From NCBI GenBank assembly GCA_030533445.1, contig CM060075.1, positions 38,233,719-38,297,718 on the forward strand: a stretch of DNA of 64,000 nucleotides, given 5' to 3'. Within the stretch, counting starts at the first letter, position 1. Each line of letters begins with the position of its first letter. Source of the stretch: Cyprinodon diabolis. Lineage: Eukaryota > Chordata > Actinopteri > Cyprinodontiformes > Cyprinodontidae. Made by a program: the position numbers and the translations under genes. Positions 47,880 to 58,818 of this stretch are shown here, in pieces. The notes beneath the pieces were generated by a model. The model saw nothing but the letters and a program-made list of their open reading frames with translations. It made no database searches and was not told the origin of the DNA.

Positions 47880-48289
47880 CATGGGTGGTTCTAGACAGGG
47901 GCCAACGGGGGCCAGTGCCCCTGTAGATCATGTCCTGGCCCCTGGTCCCCATCAGATACGATTTCCCTAGCATCTCCGCACAGCGCAGGCAGCACGATTC
48001 ACCGCGCAAGCGACAGGAAACGGGCATGCTCGCTAAAGGCGTAACAGCCGCCCTGTGCTCGCGCCACAGGGGAACTACGGAGAGCGTGAACAATCAAATG
48101 TTAGCCTAGATAGGGGTTTATAGGTCTGTCACATAGCGTTCCCCCCGATGTCATTTACGTTGAGTTGCAATAAATGCAAAACTCTCTGCAGGTTCTTGTC
48201 TTTGTCGTCCGCTCTATTCAGCTGGCTTTTGAAACACGGCAAGAAGGTGGGGGCTGGGTGGTGAGGGTTACGGGGGCGAGAAACGCAAA

Positions 48290-48427
48290 AGTAACGCAAT
48301 AGTTACTTTTACTAGAAACTAGTTACTTTTATTGTACAGTTATTCAGTTAGTAACTCAGTTACTTTTTGGGAGAAGTAACTAGTAACTATAACTAATTAC
48401 TTTTTCAAAGTAACGTGCCCAACACTG
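48290..48427. mobile_element. Terminal fragment of a hAT element
   Basis: Dense 'agttact'/'agtaact' repeats ending in aaagtaacgtgcccaacactg, whose reverse complement starts cagtgttggg, the same terminal motif as the element at 43508. The opposite end could not be located, so this is probably truncated. Confidence 0.6.
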
Positions 48428-48729
48428 TGCATCATTCACCATAATGATGTGTCATATAATCATCTTCCTCCCACAGCAGGTGAGGGGGTGTTAGAGGGTG
48501 TTTTTGGTCATATAATCGTTATTATTTTTCCCCCGTCAGCATTTCTGTGACACATAAAAAACGTGTTGAGTAAGAGAAATGACATTAAAATGTCCCCGAG
48601 TTACTTAACCTCAATGGGGTGTGCAAAAAGGGAGGGCGCTCTGTGCTCTCTGAGGACAAAGACATTTTAAGAAAGTTTCAGTCACTCTGAAAATCAGAAA
48701 AGGAAACAGGGCGTGGGAGAAATTAGAGC

Positions 48730-48860
48730 CACGGAGCTGCCTGCAGCTCTAAATTTCTCCCACGGAGCTGCCTGTAGCTCTAATTTCTCCCACGGAGCTG
48801 CCTGCAGCTCTAAATTTCTCCCACGGAGCTGCCTGTAGCTTTCATTTCTCCCACGGCTCC
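48730..48860 (+). repeat. 31-32 bp minisatellite, about 4 copies
   Basis: Copies of cacggagctgcctgcagctc followed by 'taa(a)tttctccc' alternate between cctgcagct and cctgtagct, and between lengths of 32 and 31 bp, so a 63 bp dimer is also apparent. Each copy includes the palindrome agctgcctgcagct. It ends with a partial copy 'cacggctcc'. Confidence 0.85.
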
Positions 48861-49978
48861 ATCAAAAACAGAAAAAGAAAAAAAGGGGGAAGGAAAAAAA
48901 GGCTGTCCTGTAAAATGGAGGGAAGAAGAAAGGCCGCTGTTGTTATCATAACAATAATCAGAGGAACAGGAACTGAGTAAAGTTAAGGTTGTACTCTTAT
49001 TTCTTATTCTTATGCAGTCCTTTAGTCCGTTTCATTTTGAGTTCCTAGGCTCACCGTGGCTGCAGGAATCTGTCTGTCCTCCTTAGGACTTTCTAACAGA
49101 CGTCACCGACTTTGCATAAATAAACGCAAAACAAACCCTACTTATGTTTAGATTAGTTTATGTTGTACTTATGGCTGATCATCTTTCCGGCGGTAGTTTG
49201 TTTGCGCACATCAGGAGCGCGAGAAAGGATGATCAGGGGATTTCTTTGAATGCTCTCCTCTGATTGGCTGCCCTCTGCTGCGTTCCTGCGCGGCCCTATT
49301 GGTAATGAGCGCTTTGAACCCGTTGAGAAGATGTTTTATTTCTTTGCCACAGACAGAGCTCCGCTGCAGACTATATTAGAATCAGTCGTGTTCCTTGTGA
49401 CCTGCTGACATCTGTGTAAGGCAACATCTACTTCCTCGTTGTAAAATCCGTCCAAAAAGTACCACATTTGTACCAATATGCACATTAAGTTTATTATGCG
49501 CTGCAGCAGCGCTGGTTAACGCATTATTTTCGTTCCTGTTGAAAAAATCCACTTCAGTAAACATTTTTTAGGAGTTTTCAAATGCAGGATGCATGCATAG
49601 TGGTGATTAGAAATTAATGAGGAAGTGCATCGAATGTGCGGCGTGCTGCGCTCATTCATTCAGCCAAAGTATCCAGAAGTGTGCATTGTGCGCATAAAGG
49701 TGAAGACGTGACATCAGACATAGAGATATTCTTTTATTTTGTATGCAGCAGCTGGAAAATGTACATAAATCTGTCTTTTGGAGATAATAAAACGCGTTTG
49801 ATAATACCAGTTTATAACACTTTCTACTCGAAATACATGCTGATCTAAAAAAAAAAAAAACCCAGAGAATTGAGAGCAATGCACTAGAAGGAATATAGCG
49901 TTTTTAATTAAGATAGCATTATTAGAATGATCAAAAATATGTTGCGATTTCACCCTTAAATGTCTAAAACCGCCCTTG

Positions 49979-50703
49979 GATGCATGCATATTAAATAGAT
50001 GCTGTTCTTGAACTGCTTCTATGCTTATAGCCCTCAGGGATCCATGGATGGTTACCACATGGCTCTAACTATAACAACGAATGCATTTTAATACAATTAC
50101 AGTCATAAGTTATTATTAATTACCTAATTGTGTTGGTGCTTTTATTAAAACATCAGAATATTACCCCTATTCACTGGAATTTGGAACTCCCTTCTATTCT
50201 AAAAGGTTTTTATGTGTTCTGCAAGTGACCACTGCAGATTACTGGGCTAAATGTTTAATAGGAACAGGAACCCAGCCTCACTCTTCACCTCTTGTACTGA
50301 TGTTTCTATAGCCTTTGGATCAATAACATGCACAGAACCCAGATCGATCTCTTTAAAGACACCCGTAAACATCTTCTGCATTCATATTCCTGTGGCTTAT
50401 TCAGTTGTCCTTCAGTGTGAGTCCAACACTGAGTTTAAAATTATTAATATTATTTCTTAGCTTACATATAGTTTTTTTTATGTTTCCTTTTTGCATTATA
50501 TTGTAAATGTAACATTTGCACGTAATTGTTTCCTCATTTCACTGTCATGGTTGATATGAGCTCGTAGTTCTGAGCATCTAAATTAACTTTTGTATGTAGA
50601 TTAAAGTTAAGTTTTTTTTTAAAGGTGTCTTATCTAACATTTACTTCCCGTGTTAATTTTTTTAAAGCTTTGAAAATGTTGCAGTCTATGAGATAACCAA
50701 GTG
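49979..50703. other. No gene identified
   Basis: AT-rich sequence without supported exons. A 69-codon frame at 50251-50460 has no recognisable domain. Confidence 0.45.
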
Positions 50704-50980
50704 CACTGGAAAAATCTAGATAAGTCATTTTTCCTTAAAACAAGTGCATTTGTTCTTGGATTGAGGATTTAAGAGACATTTTGCCAACGGAACAAGACAA
50801 TTTACGCTTAAAATAAGAAAACACAATTGCATTGTCTTATTTCAAGTGCACATTATCTAATTATCTTATTTTAAGAGTAAAAATACTCATTCCATCGGCA
50901 AAATATCTCATTTACCTTCTCAAATTAAGGGTAAAAACACTTAAGACACTTTTACTTATTTCGAGATCATTTTTCCAGTG
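50704..50980. mobile_element. Palindromic MITE, copy 2 of 3 (best preserved)
   Basis: Ends cactggaaaaat and atttttccagtg are inverted. The interior carries aacaagtgcatttgttcttg, ttgcattgtcttatttcaag and tcttattttaagagtaaa in the same order as 38260-38542. 277 bp, no ORF. Confidence 0.85.
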
Positions 50981-53086
50981 TGGTGGAAATTTCAGAACAG
51001 GTTAGCTTAAAAGAAACTTTAATTGAGGTTAAAATTGATCTTTTTTTCTAGTTTCCTTTAGGTTCTATTTTGATTAGCTATGTTGTTATTTATCTCGAGC
51101 TGCAGGGATATCTACAACCTCAGGAATATGAATATCATTTAAAAAAATGTTTTAAAAGTACAGCTTTTAACTTCAGATTTAGGAGATTCTGCTATTTTAA
51201 CTTGATCCAGCTGCTGCTGTGGCCCATGGTATCACAGAACCATTTCTGGATCAGTTGGAGTAATGCAGGCCTGAACTGGTTGTACTCATACTTTTCAAGC
51301 AGAAGCAGGCTACATTCACACAGCAGGTATTTATGCCTAAAGGCCCTGTACCTGATTTTATTTTAATCTTTAATAAAAAATTATTTTAACATGGTATATT
51401 GTCTGGCAGAAGATGTCATTTTATAAAATAAATTACTAATTTTTTGCATGATTCCAGGCAGTTTTAGTGCAGGCCTCTAACTTTACATGACTTTGAAGTG
51501 ACGGGTGTGTTCTCTTAGTGCTTTCACCAATAAACAGAGAAGCACGGCAGCTAACGAAGAGAAAGTGGCTGACACTGCATATAGGCCTACAGCAAAACAG
51601 CCAAAAAGGGTCAGAATGGAGTAAGCAATGAGAAATATTAAAGGCATGAATGACCGAAGAAGGAGGAAAGCTGGACTAGGCTGCTCAAGTTAAAGAGCTT
51701 TGCAGGACAGGCCTCAGACTGAATCTGGACTCATAAGTGGAGGTAGTCCTCCTAGATAGGCATCTTTTTATTACTATTATTAATCGATGTGCATGTAATC
51801 ACTTGCAAAGGGACTGGGAGAAACGTGTTAACTGGAGAAGGTTAGAGGCGGGGCTTATAGTTGGAACAAAGCTGTTCTCCTATGCAAAGACCCACCCTGT
51901 TAAGAAAGGTGAGCTTCAATGATTGACTGATACTGTAGCCCACCTCGCATATAGACCTGAAAGATCACATGCGCAGAAAAATATGACCAGAATGATTTAC
52001 AATTAGGAGAACCACTTATTTTAATGATCCACTCGGAAAAAGAAAATCCTCCACTATACTTTTAAGAAAGCTATTACTGTTAATGATTCCAAGTAGGGAT
52101 GTGAGAAATAAACTCAAAATCATACATTGAGGCGCTATCGTGATAAAGACAAAGTTGATGATTAACCCTGTAATGCCAATTATATCATATTTGATACATA
52201 CGGTTTCTGAAATGTTTTGCGTCTGACACCTTTTGCATAATTTAATGGTAAAAACTTTGCTCAAAATCCTATTGTTCACAATCAGATATACCTGATAACA
52301 GAGGGCAGAAGACTACACAAAAAATAATCTTGACTTTTCGCATAGTAATAAATTATTAATATCAAAAATGTATTTCTGTTTTTTCTTTTTACATATTTTG
52401 TTAAAAGGCCAAATAAGGACTTCAAACCAAAAAAAAGTAATTTTCTGTTTTGTTTTATTCTTGGATCTGGCTTTAAAGGGTTAAAAAAAAAATACTCTCT
52501 TACCTCTACTTTCATCTGTAATGAATAGCTGTGACTGCCACAGCAATCGTAAACCCACAATCTCAATTACTTCTATCAAAAAAGTACAAATTTGAAATAG
52601 GATTCTCTAGGACACCTGTTATTTAAAAAAGTGTGATTTATATCACTAAATATCTTACAGTAACTACATTTGATAATATCATTCGAATTTGTTAATCCCA
52701 CAGAGGAAAAAAAAGGAAAGGAAAAGAATAAAAATATAAAATAAGAAAAATTTACCCCAATACTTGGAGTTTTTAAACGTAATTATTTCTAAGAAGTATA
52801 CGCAGAAAACTCAGTAATGCCTCTTCAAAGAAAAACAAATATCCCATTTATGTGTTGCTAGGATCATCTCCCCATAGTCAGGTTGTTCTCCTTTGCTGCT
52901 TAAACAGACACAGCTTTTTTTTTGGCCAATCACCACCAGGCTCTGGACCTAAAACCATGATGGCATTTGGCTAAGAAACAAAGAACTCGAGACTTTTATT
53001 AGCTTATGATTGTTTTTTATTGCTTTATTGGTGCTGGAGTTGATCCTCCTTTCCGCTCTCTACTCTGGCATAGATGATCCTCCCTT
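50981..53086. other. No gene identified
   Basis: Short frames on both strands (for example near 51070, 51737, 52016 and 52282) lack splice context and similarity. No complete transposon was delineated. Confidence 0.45.
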
Positions 53087-53092
53087 TATAAA
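53087..53092 (+). promoter_or_regulatory. Candidate TATA box upstream of a small secreted-type ORF or gene B 5' exon
   Basis: ctttataaaacgctgaag contains TATAAA 45 bp before the ATG at 53132. An expected transcription start about 30 bp downstream would fall near 53120. It is the only convincing TATA-plus-ATG arrangement within 2 kb upstream of the gene B signal-peptide exon, which itself begins at a splice acceptor and therefore needs an upstream exon. Confidence 0.3.
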
Positions 53093-53131
53093 ACGCTGAA
53101 GTGTCTGTTCGGCACACTGAAACAAAAACAG

Positions 53132-53368
53132 ATGATTATTTATCTAATTTTGACATGTCTTATTGCCACAAGTTCACTGAACTCAGAAGGAGCTCTGAAC
53201 AGGAAAACTTTCTGTTTTTTCTTTTCTTTCTACCCTTTGCTGAGCCAATGTTTTAGTTTGCACTTAAAGAAACTGTGTTGTGCCAGTGAGGCTTATGATC
53301 CTGACATGAACTGGAATGTTACAATGGGTGTGTTAAAACAAAGTTTTCAAGTTTTTCTGCTCTTATGA
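53132..53368 (+). CDS. Small ORF with signal-peptide-like start (uncertain)
   Basis: 78 codons from a genuine ATG. The first 20 residues (MIIYLILTCLIATSSLNSEG) resemble a cleavable signal peptide; the rest has five cysteines, one NVT sequon and a hydrophobic end. A donor-like CCA|GTGAGG lies at about 53286, so the frame could be a first exon rather than a whole gene. No family is recognised. It may be an alternative 5' exon of gene B or a chance frame. Confidence 0.22.
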   Translation: MIIYLILTCLIATSSLNSEGALNRKTFCFFFSFYPLLSQCFSLHLKKLCCASEAYDPDMNWNVTMGVLKQSFQVFLLL

Positions 53369-53521
53369 AGAGCAAATGCTTTCTTTTAACTGGAGCTCCT
53401 AATCGTCTTTTACCTCTTTTTCTGTTCCTGTTTCTGCAGATCCTGCCCCTCACAGGAAATAATTTGGTCAATCCAGGATGTGTGAATATGTCTGACAGTA
53501 AAACCACCGAGGTGTGTAGAG

Positions 53522-53920
53522 TTAAAGGAATAGTACACCCAAAACATGATTAGCCTTCATTTTCTACTCACCCCCATGCTGAACAACACTCTGGAGTACT
53601 TTTTTGATATCTCAAATGCATCTGGAGATCTGGGATGCTTCTTACTGTCTGCTGACATTCAAATAATGGAGGTCTATGGTGCCCGAGGCAGAAAGGTCCA
53701 TAAAAGTCCACAAAAAATGTGTCAATATTCCTCCATACTGCTCGTCCAATGTATTCCAAGTGTCCTGAGTGGGTAGCATCCAGAATTTACTCGAAACGAA
53801 GTCATTTAGAATGTTTTTAGAGCATAAACAGTAGTGTATAGGATCGACACAGCCAGTCACACTCTGGTAATCCAGAAGAACAATAATCCAAAGCCCACCA
53901 GTCAGTCTATGTTCCACAGC
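53522..53920. mobile_element. TTAA-type non-autonomous transposon fragment
   Basis: Starts ttaaaggaatagtacaccca, close to the terminal sequence I recall for abundant fish elements that duplicate TTAA (Kolobok or piggyBac-like). The matching inverted right end is not seen, and the end at 53920 is approximate. Frames inside it on both strands are not genes. Confidence 0.5.
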
Positions 53921-54599
53921 AATTTAAGTAGCTGTGGTAGTTATTGCAGACACTGGTTGTTAGCAAGGCCAACAGACTCAGTAATACAGAATGTAATTAG
54001 TAATTTACTGGATTTTAGACTTACTCAGATTATCTTTGATGTTAATATTGTTTGATGATCTGTAGTGTAGGTTTGACGAATATTTCTCACATCACAGCCT
54101 GTTGTGGTTTTGTGTTACTCATAGATAACTGATCAACCATGCTACTTTTTTAGATTTTTTTAAATGTTTTGATTTATTTTTTTATTTTAACTGTGATTTT
54201 CTTCTTACATGTGCTCTAACCACAGGCACAACGCGATCAAAATTGAGTGCCTCTCTGATTATGAAATTTAGTTTCGAAACATTGCAAATATGTTGAAAAG
54301 TGGACGAATGACTGATTGAAGCTCTCGTTGTTATAATTAGATCAGACCTTGATCTGTTTATAAATGCTGATTTCAATGCAAATGCAAAGTTCTCCATTCA
54401 TTCATAGGGTTTATTGATATATATTCTAATTATTAGAAAGTTTTCCATTCAGTTGTTTTTATAGTAAAAATGCAGTCAAATCCTATGAAAACACGATGCA
54501 CAGATTTAAGTGATTCTCAGAATGCTATTCATTATTTGTAAGTCATTTATGTTAAATTTGTAAAGAATGAATACATGACACTGTCTCTTGTTGTAGAAC

Positions 54600-54645
54600 A
54601 TGAAGTGGAGGCTGATTTTCTTCATCTTCATCTGTGGTCTCTACG
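54600..54645 (+). CDS. V-set receptor gene B, exon 1 (signal peptide)
   Basis: ATG follows splice acceptor ttgttgtag by three bases, so an untranslated exon must precede it. It encodes MKWRLIFFIFICGLY, a basic start and a hydrophobic core. The donor G|GTCAGT leaves a phase-1 split codon that joins exon 2 at 55936 to make Gly. Residues MKWR parallel MLKWR in gene A exon 1, supporting a shared origin of the two genes. Confidence 0.75.
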
Positions 54646-54720
54646 GTCAGTTTTTTCTCACTAATTCATTATTCTTTATTTTAAAGCTTATGCAGGTCCC
54701 ATTAGTATGATGGAGTATTA

Positions 54721-55882
54721 GGGCCAGGCTAGAGTTTTTTTTCCCCTTCTATTATGAGAACAAAGTCGTAACATAACGAGAATAAAATCGTTAAAAAATT
54801 ACGAGAATAAAGACCTGAAATTATGAGAAAAAGTCGTCAAATTATGAGAATAAAGTCGTAAAATTATGAGAATAAAGTCGTAAAATTCCGAGAATAAAAT
54901 TGTAACATTTCAAGAATAAAGTCGTAAAATTGAGAATAAAGTCATAACATTAGCAGAATAAAGTCGTAAAATTACGAGAATAAAGTCATAACATTTCAAG
55001 AATAAAGTCGTAAAATTACGAGAATAAAGTCATAACATGTCAAGAATAAAGTCGTAAAATTACGAGAATAAAGTCATAACATTTCAAGAATAAAGTCGTA
55101 AAATTTAGAGAATAAAGTCGTAATATTACAAGAAAAAAGATTCACAACGAGAATAGTCATAAAATTACGTGAATAAAGTCGGAATATTGAGAGTTAAAAG
55201 TCCTAAAATTATAAGAAAGAAGTTGTATTTTATGACAACTCTTACAAAAAGCACTTTCTTCCCTAAAATGAGGAATGTCGAGCATCATATGAAGTTATAC
55301 TTTGGCATCGGTTGTTGTATGATGACTCCATTCTTGTAATATTACAACTTTATTCTTGTAATGTTACGACTTTATTCTCGTAATGTTGCAACTTTATTCT
55401 CGTCATGTTGCGACTTTATTCCTATAATGTTAAAACTTTATTCTCGTGATGTTGCGACTTTATTCTCGAATATCATAACTTTATTCTCGTAATGACAGGA
55501 GTTTATTCTCGTAATGTTGCAACTTTGTTCTAATAAATTACAACTTTATTCTCATAATATTACAACTTTATTCCAGTAATGTTATGACTTTATTCTCATA
55601 ATGTTACGACTTTATTCTCGTCATGTTGCGACTTTATTCCTTTAATGTTAAAACTTTAATAAATTACAACTTTATTCTCATAATATTACAACTTTATTCC
55701 AGTAATGTTACGACTTTATTCTCATAATGTTACGACTTTATTCTCGTCATGTTGCGACTTTATTCCTTTAATGTTAAAACTTTAATAAATTACAACTTTA
55801 TTCTCATAATATTACAACTTTATTCCAGTAATGTTACGACTTTATTGTCAAAATAGAAGAAAAAAGATCTCTAGCCTGTCCC
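54721..55882. mobile_element. Giant foldback element built of ~22 bp minisatellite repeats, in intron 1 of gene B
   Basis: The left half (about 54760-55200) is a run of variants of 'gagaataaagtcgtaaaatta'; the right half (about 55330-55850) is a run of the reverse complement, 'ttattctcgtaatgttacgac'. The termini gggccaggctagag and ctctagcctgtccc are inverted. The flanks gagtatta and aaatatta agree at 6 of 8 bases, compatible with a hAT-type duplication. It ends 53 bp before exon 2. A transcript of intron 1 could fold into a hairpin several hundred bases long. Confidence 0.88.
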
Positions 55883-55935
55883 AAATATTACATTTATACA
55901 TTAGAAATCTACCTTTAATCTTTGTCTTCTTTAAG

Positions 55936-56277
55936 GGTTGTGTGTCATGGACCGCTCAGTGGTCTACAGAGCCAAAGAAAACAACAACATCACCATCAAA
56001 TGGAGCATTGAGATGAAAACTAATTTTACTCTCATCAACATGATGTGTGAAATGTACACTGACACTGTTAAGATTGTATACGAAACAATAAGAGGTTCTC
56101 AAAAGTCTGCGGATGAGCAGTTTGCAGGACGGGTTCATTTTGATGTAGACGCTCCCAGAGAAGCAAAGATCAAACTCCATCTGTCCAGACTCAAAGTAGA
56201 AGACTCTGGGCACTACTGCTGTTACCTGAATGCTGACTATGACGACAAGGCTTGGCGGTGGCGACTTCAAATGACAG
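55936..56277 (+). CDS. V-set receptor gene B, exon 2 (Ig V domain)
   Basis: Phase 1-1 exon of about 114 codons with acceptor gtcttctttaag and donor CAG|GTGAAA. It encodes a V-type domain: NNITIKWS in the B-strand region (Trp where Cys is usual), MMCEMYTD, then DEQFAGRVHFDVDAP, IKLHLSRLKVEDSGHYCCYL with the classical Asp-x-Gly-x-Tyr-x-Cys F-strand motif, and a closing WRLQMT strand. The MMCEM cysteine probably pairs with one of the CC residues instead of a B-strand Cys. I recall many fish V-set genes with a similar DEQFAGRV…SRL…EDSGxYxC pattern, usually named butyrophilin- or CD276-like; this is memory, not a search. Likely an immune-type surface receptor; its ligand is unknown. Confidence 0.82.
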
Positions 56278-56377
56278 GTGAAAATAAACCACAAGACTCA
56301 GACTGTTTTTTTTATATAATAAAAAAAATGTATGAAATAAATAATAGAAAACTGCTGCTGCTTTTTTCTCACTACAG

Positions 56378-56452
56378 AACAGTTTGTTCTGAATGTTACG
56401 GCTGCAGGAAATGATCCATCAAGCAACACCACGGGCTACCCTACCACTCCAG
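56378..56452 (+). CDS. V-set receptor gene B, exon 3 (stalk)
   Basis: Acceptor tcactacag and donor CAG|GTCAGC give a 75 nt phase 1-1 exon. It encodes EQFVLNVTAAGNDPSSNTTG then YPTTP: a flexible Ser/Thr/Pro-rich stalk with two N-glycosylation sequons (NVT and NTT). It fits between the V domain and the membrane exon without shifting the frame. Confidence 0.7.
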
Positions 56453-56485
56453 GTCAGCAGATTTTAAACTCGAAACTAAGACTTA

Positions 56486-57176
56486 GGGCCGGATCTATCA
56501 AAGGTTTGCGTGTATAAAAACGTGAGCTATTTCACTGCGCACGCTAAAAAATGTACAAACTGATCTATCAACAGCGTGCTAAAAGGATTTGGTCTTTAAA
56601 ACGTGCTAAATAGCGCCTCTTATCCATTTAGTACTTTTTCTGCAATGAATATGCAATATGGGGCGTTCACACGCAAAAATGCGTCTTGTGGGAGGAGAAC
56701 ATGTAAATATATTAATTTAGCACTCGCAAAGTGATTTATCAAACCTGAACGCAATTTTGCTAACGGTATCTGACTCTATATTTAACACGTTTCAAAAGGA
56801 GGTGCAAATGGTCTGTATGCGTAATTGCGCACACATGGCAGCGGTTATTGTCGCAAGAAGGAGACTCCGAAATGAAGCAAGGAGACGCAGAGAACGCATT
56901 TTTTCACTCAGTGTGAATATTTTTGGAATGAACGAGGAAACGATCATCAAAACATATCGTTTATCCAGCATTGCCATTTTGGAGCTGTTGGGGGAACTCC
57001 GAATGGATTTGGAGCCAGCCACAAGGAGGACCCACGCAATACCAGATATCACAAAACTCCTTGCAACGTTGCACTTTTTTGCATCTGGGATCTCCCAATC
57101 TCGTTTTTCAGAAGTGCTGTCCGACGTTCTAAATGCCATGTCGCCCTGACGCCCTATCGGAGAAACCAGACCTCCC

Positions 57177-57211
<35 letters not shown>

Positions 57212-57522
57212 GCAGTGAAGTAGAAATTCAGCCACATACCACCTTAGGGAATAAAGGTTTTGGAGGGGGTGGGGGTGTCACTGTAAGATTAAAATTTCTT
57301 AATGCACTAGTTTGCACAAACTACAAACTACTTTGCCGCAAACCACAAAACGCGCAAAACCATCATTTAAATAGGGTGTCTCCAACAGTTTTGCACCTGC
57401 CACCAGTTACGCAATCGCTCTTGTTAAATCACCCGCAAACCATGGTTCAGCCCCTCGCGCAAAATTCCAGTTTGCGAGCGCAAATTACTGCACGCAAAAT
57501 TGGATCTTGATAAATCCGGCCC
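56486..57522 (+). mobile_element. PIF/Harbinger transposon derivative in gene B intron 3
   Basis: The termini gggccggatctatcaa and ttgataaatccggccc are inverted with one mismatch, flanked by TTA on both sides (56483-56485 and 57523-57525), the 3 bp TTA duplication typical of Harbinger elements. 1037 bp. It keeps the start of a HARBI1-type transposase frame but not the catalytic part, followed by a run of about 30 T (57178-57208), so it is an internally deleted, non-autonomous copy. Confidence 0.9.
56808..57149 (+). pseudogene. N-terminal remnant of HARBI1-like transposase
   Basis: 113 codons from the first ATG; the frame is open from 56757. It has RRRLRNEARRRRERIF, then NEETIIKTYRLSSIAILELL and RRTHAIPDITKLLATLHFFA with SRFSEVLSDVL, matching the N-terminal helical region of HARBI1 transposases: a basic start, a 'YRL…ILEL' helix and 'L..LHFFA.G..Q'. 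Family members are about 350 residues with a DDE nuclease domain that is entirely missing here. The frame ends at TGA just before the poly-T tract. Confidence 0.8.
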
Positions 57523-57981
57523 TTAGCTGTATGTTTGATGTCCCGCTGCTCTCAAATAAAGCCCACTGTTTTAAGGTTTAATCTATAAAGAAAATCTACA
57601 ATGCACTGGATGTAAAGTTCGGCATTGCTCTGCACTCTACATGTGATGTTTGTAATGATTATGCTGTAACAACAGAAAACCAACATCAAATTCCTAGTTT
57701 AAAAAAAAAATAAATAAAAAAATCACCAATAAGATTGATTCAGATTATAACCAAATGTGCTCACACACCCTTTGGCATAATGTTATAAATGGGATGGAGT
57801 TACAAGGGGGGCAGTGGTCCCCCATAAATGCTGATTTCCCCCAGGTGCACAATCAGATGATTTAAGCATCTCAGCACCTTTTAACCCTTGCGAAATAGTC
57901 GCTGTTACGTAACACAAAGTGTCGCAATCTACCTCCTAGACGAAGTTTCTTACAAAACAAATCAGGAAATGAGAGAAAAGA

Positions 57982-58818
57982 CAGGGTTCCCGCGGGTCCT
58001 TAAAAAGTCTTAAAGGCATTGAATTCTTCATAATAAAACTAAGGCCTTAATTGGTATTAAAATGTCTTAAATCAGTCTTTTTTAGGTCTTAATTTTTAAA
58101 ACATCATATGGAGGATTATTTTTATTACAATTTATTTTTGTAATCTAAATAAAATACTAAAATTGACAATTTTTTAATTTTTTTTTTTTATTTAAAAAAA
58201 AAAAGACTCGCCATTATTGGTTCCTTCCAGATAGCGGAACCAATAAAAGCGTTGTTGCGGCCGGGACATTTGGGAGATGCACCATTAACTTTTTGTCTGG
58301 AAAATATGAGCAAGTGTAAATGTAATGAAAAGTTTTCTCCATGGCTAAAACCAGGGAACATACATGAGGCACAGTGGATTTTGTGCAAGAAGTCATTCAA
58401 GCTCAGAACGATGGGAATTAAGGCAGTGGAGTCGCACATGCGAAGCACGCCTCCACTTATCACCAAATCAAACATACTAAGAAAACGATATATATATAAG
58501 AAAAATAGCTGAATAAAAGACTTAGCACTGGTTATGTTGCGGCTTTAAAACTGATTTGTTTTGTTCCCTGCTAAAACAAAGTTCTTAATTCAGTTAAATA
58601 ATTGTTAAAATATATCTGTCATTTGTGTGTTTTTAGCTTTCTTCCTGTATGGGAAGCTTTTCAAAATTTGAAACATTAGTGCAGTGGTTTATATTAAAAT
58701 AAACCTTTGGGTTAAGTTGTCGCAAGCAGGTTTTTCTTGTGAATTTGGTCTTAAATTTTTATTTCAAGTGGCATTAAAAAGTCTTGAATTTAACTTGCCT
58801 TATTCTGTAGGAGCCCTG
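57982..58818 (+). mobile_element. Non-autonomous hAT element with residual BED finger, in gene B intron 3
   Basis: The ends cagggttcccgcgggtcc and (reverse complement of the right end) cagggctcctacagaa share the CAGGG start common in hAT elements; 'aaaagtctta' motifs face inward at both sides. The flanks agree poorly, so the duplication has decayed. It contains the 5' part of a hAT transposase gene only. Confidence 0.78.
58306..58512 (+). pseudogene. BED-type zinc-finger remnant of hAT transposase
   Basis: From an ATG, it encodes MSKCKCNEKFSPWLKPGN, HEAQWILCKKSFKLRTMG and IKAVESHMRS before the match fades and a TGA ends it. The order 'WL…A-x-x-x-x-C…F…H' is that of the BED DNA-binding finger at the N-terminus of hAT transposases. 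The first cysteine of the usual C-x2-C pair appears replaced by Trp (AQWILC), and the second zinc-binding histidine is not evident. The catalytic domain is absent. The host gene B exons are unaffected, since this lies inside intron 3. Confidence 0.7.

Larger units (their letters stand above)
47880..49978. mobile_element. Possible 2.1 kb DNA transposon with composite interior
   Basis: The left terminus ccatgggtggttctagaca and the right terminus (reverse complement ccaagggcggttttagaca) agree except at three positions. No clear target-site duplication was found, so the boundaries are provisional. The interior holds an inserted hAT end near 48290-48427, a ~32 bp minisatellite, and at 48950-49370 a CpG-richer stretch with 'gattgg' and 'gcgcg' motifs. 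No transposase ORF remains. Confidence 0.4.

Noticed and set aside
56792..57235. 147-codon minus-strand frame over the Harbinger remnant
   Set aside because: Antisense to the recognisable HARBI1-like frame and starts in a translated poly-Lys from the T run.
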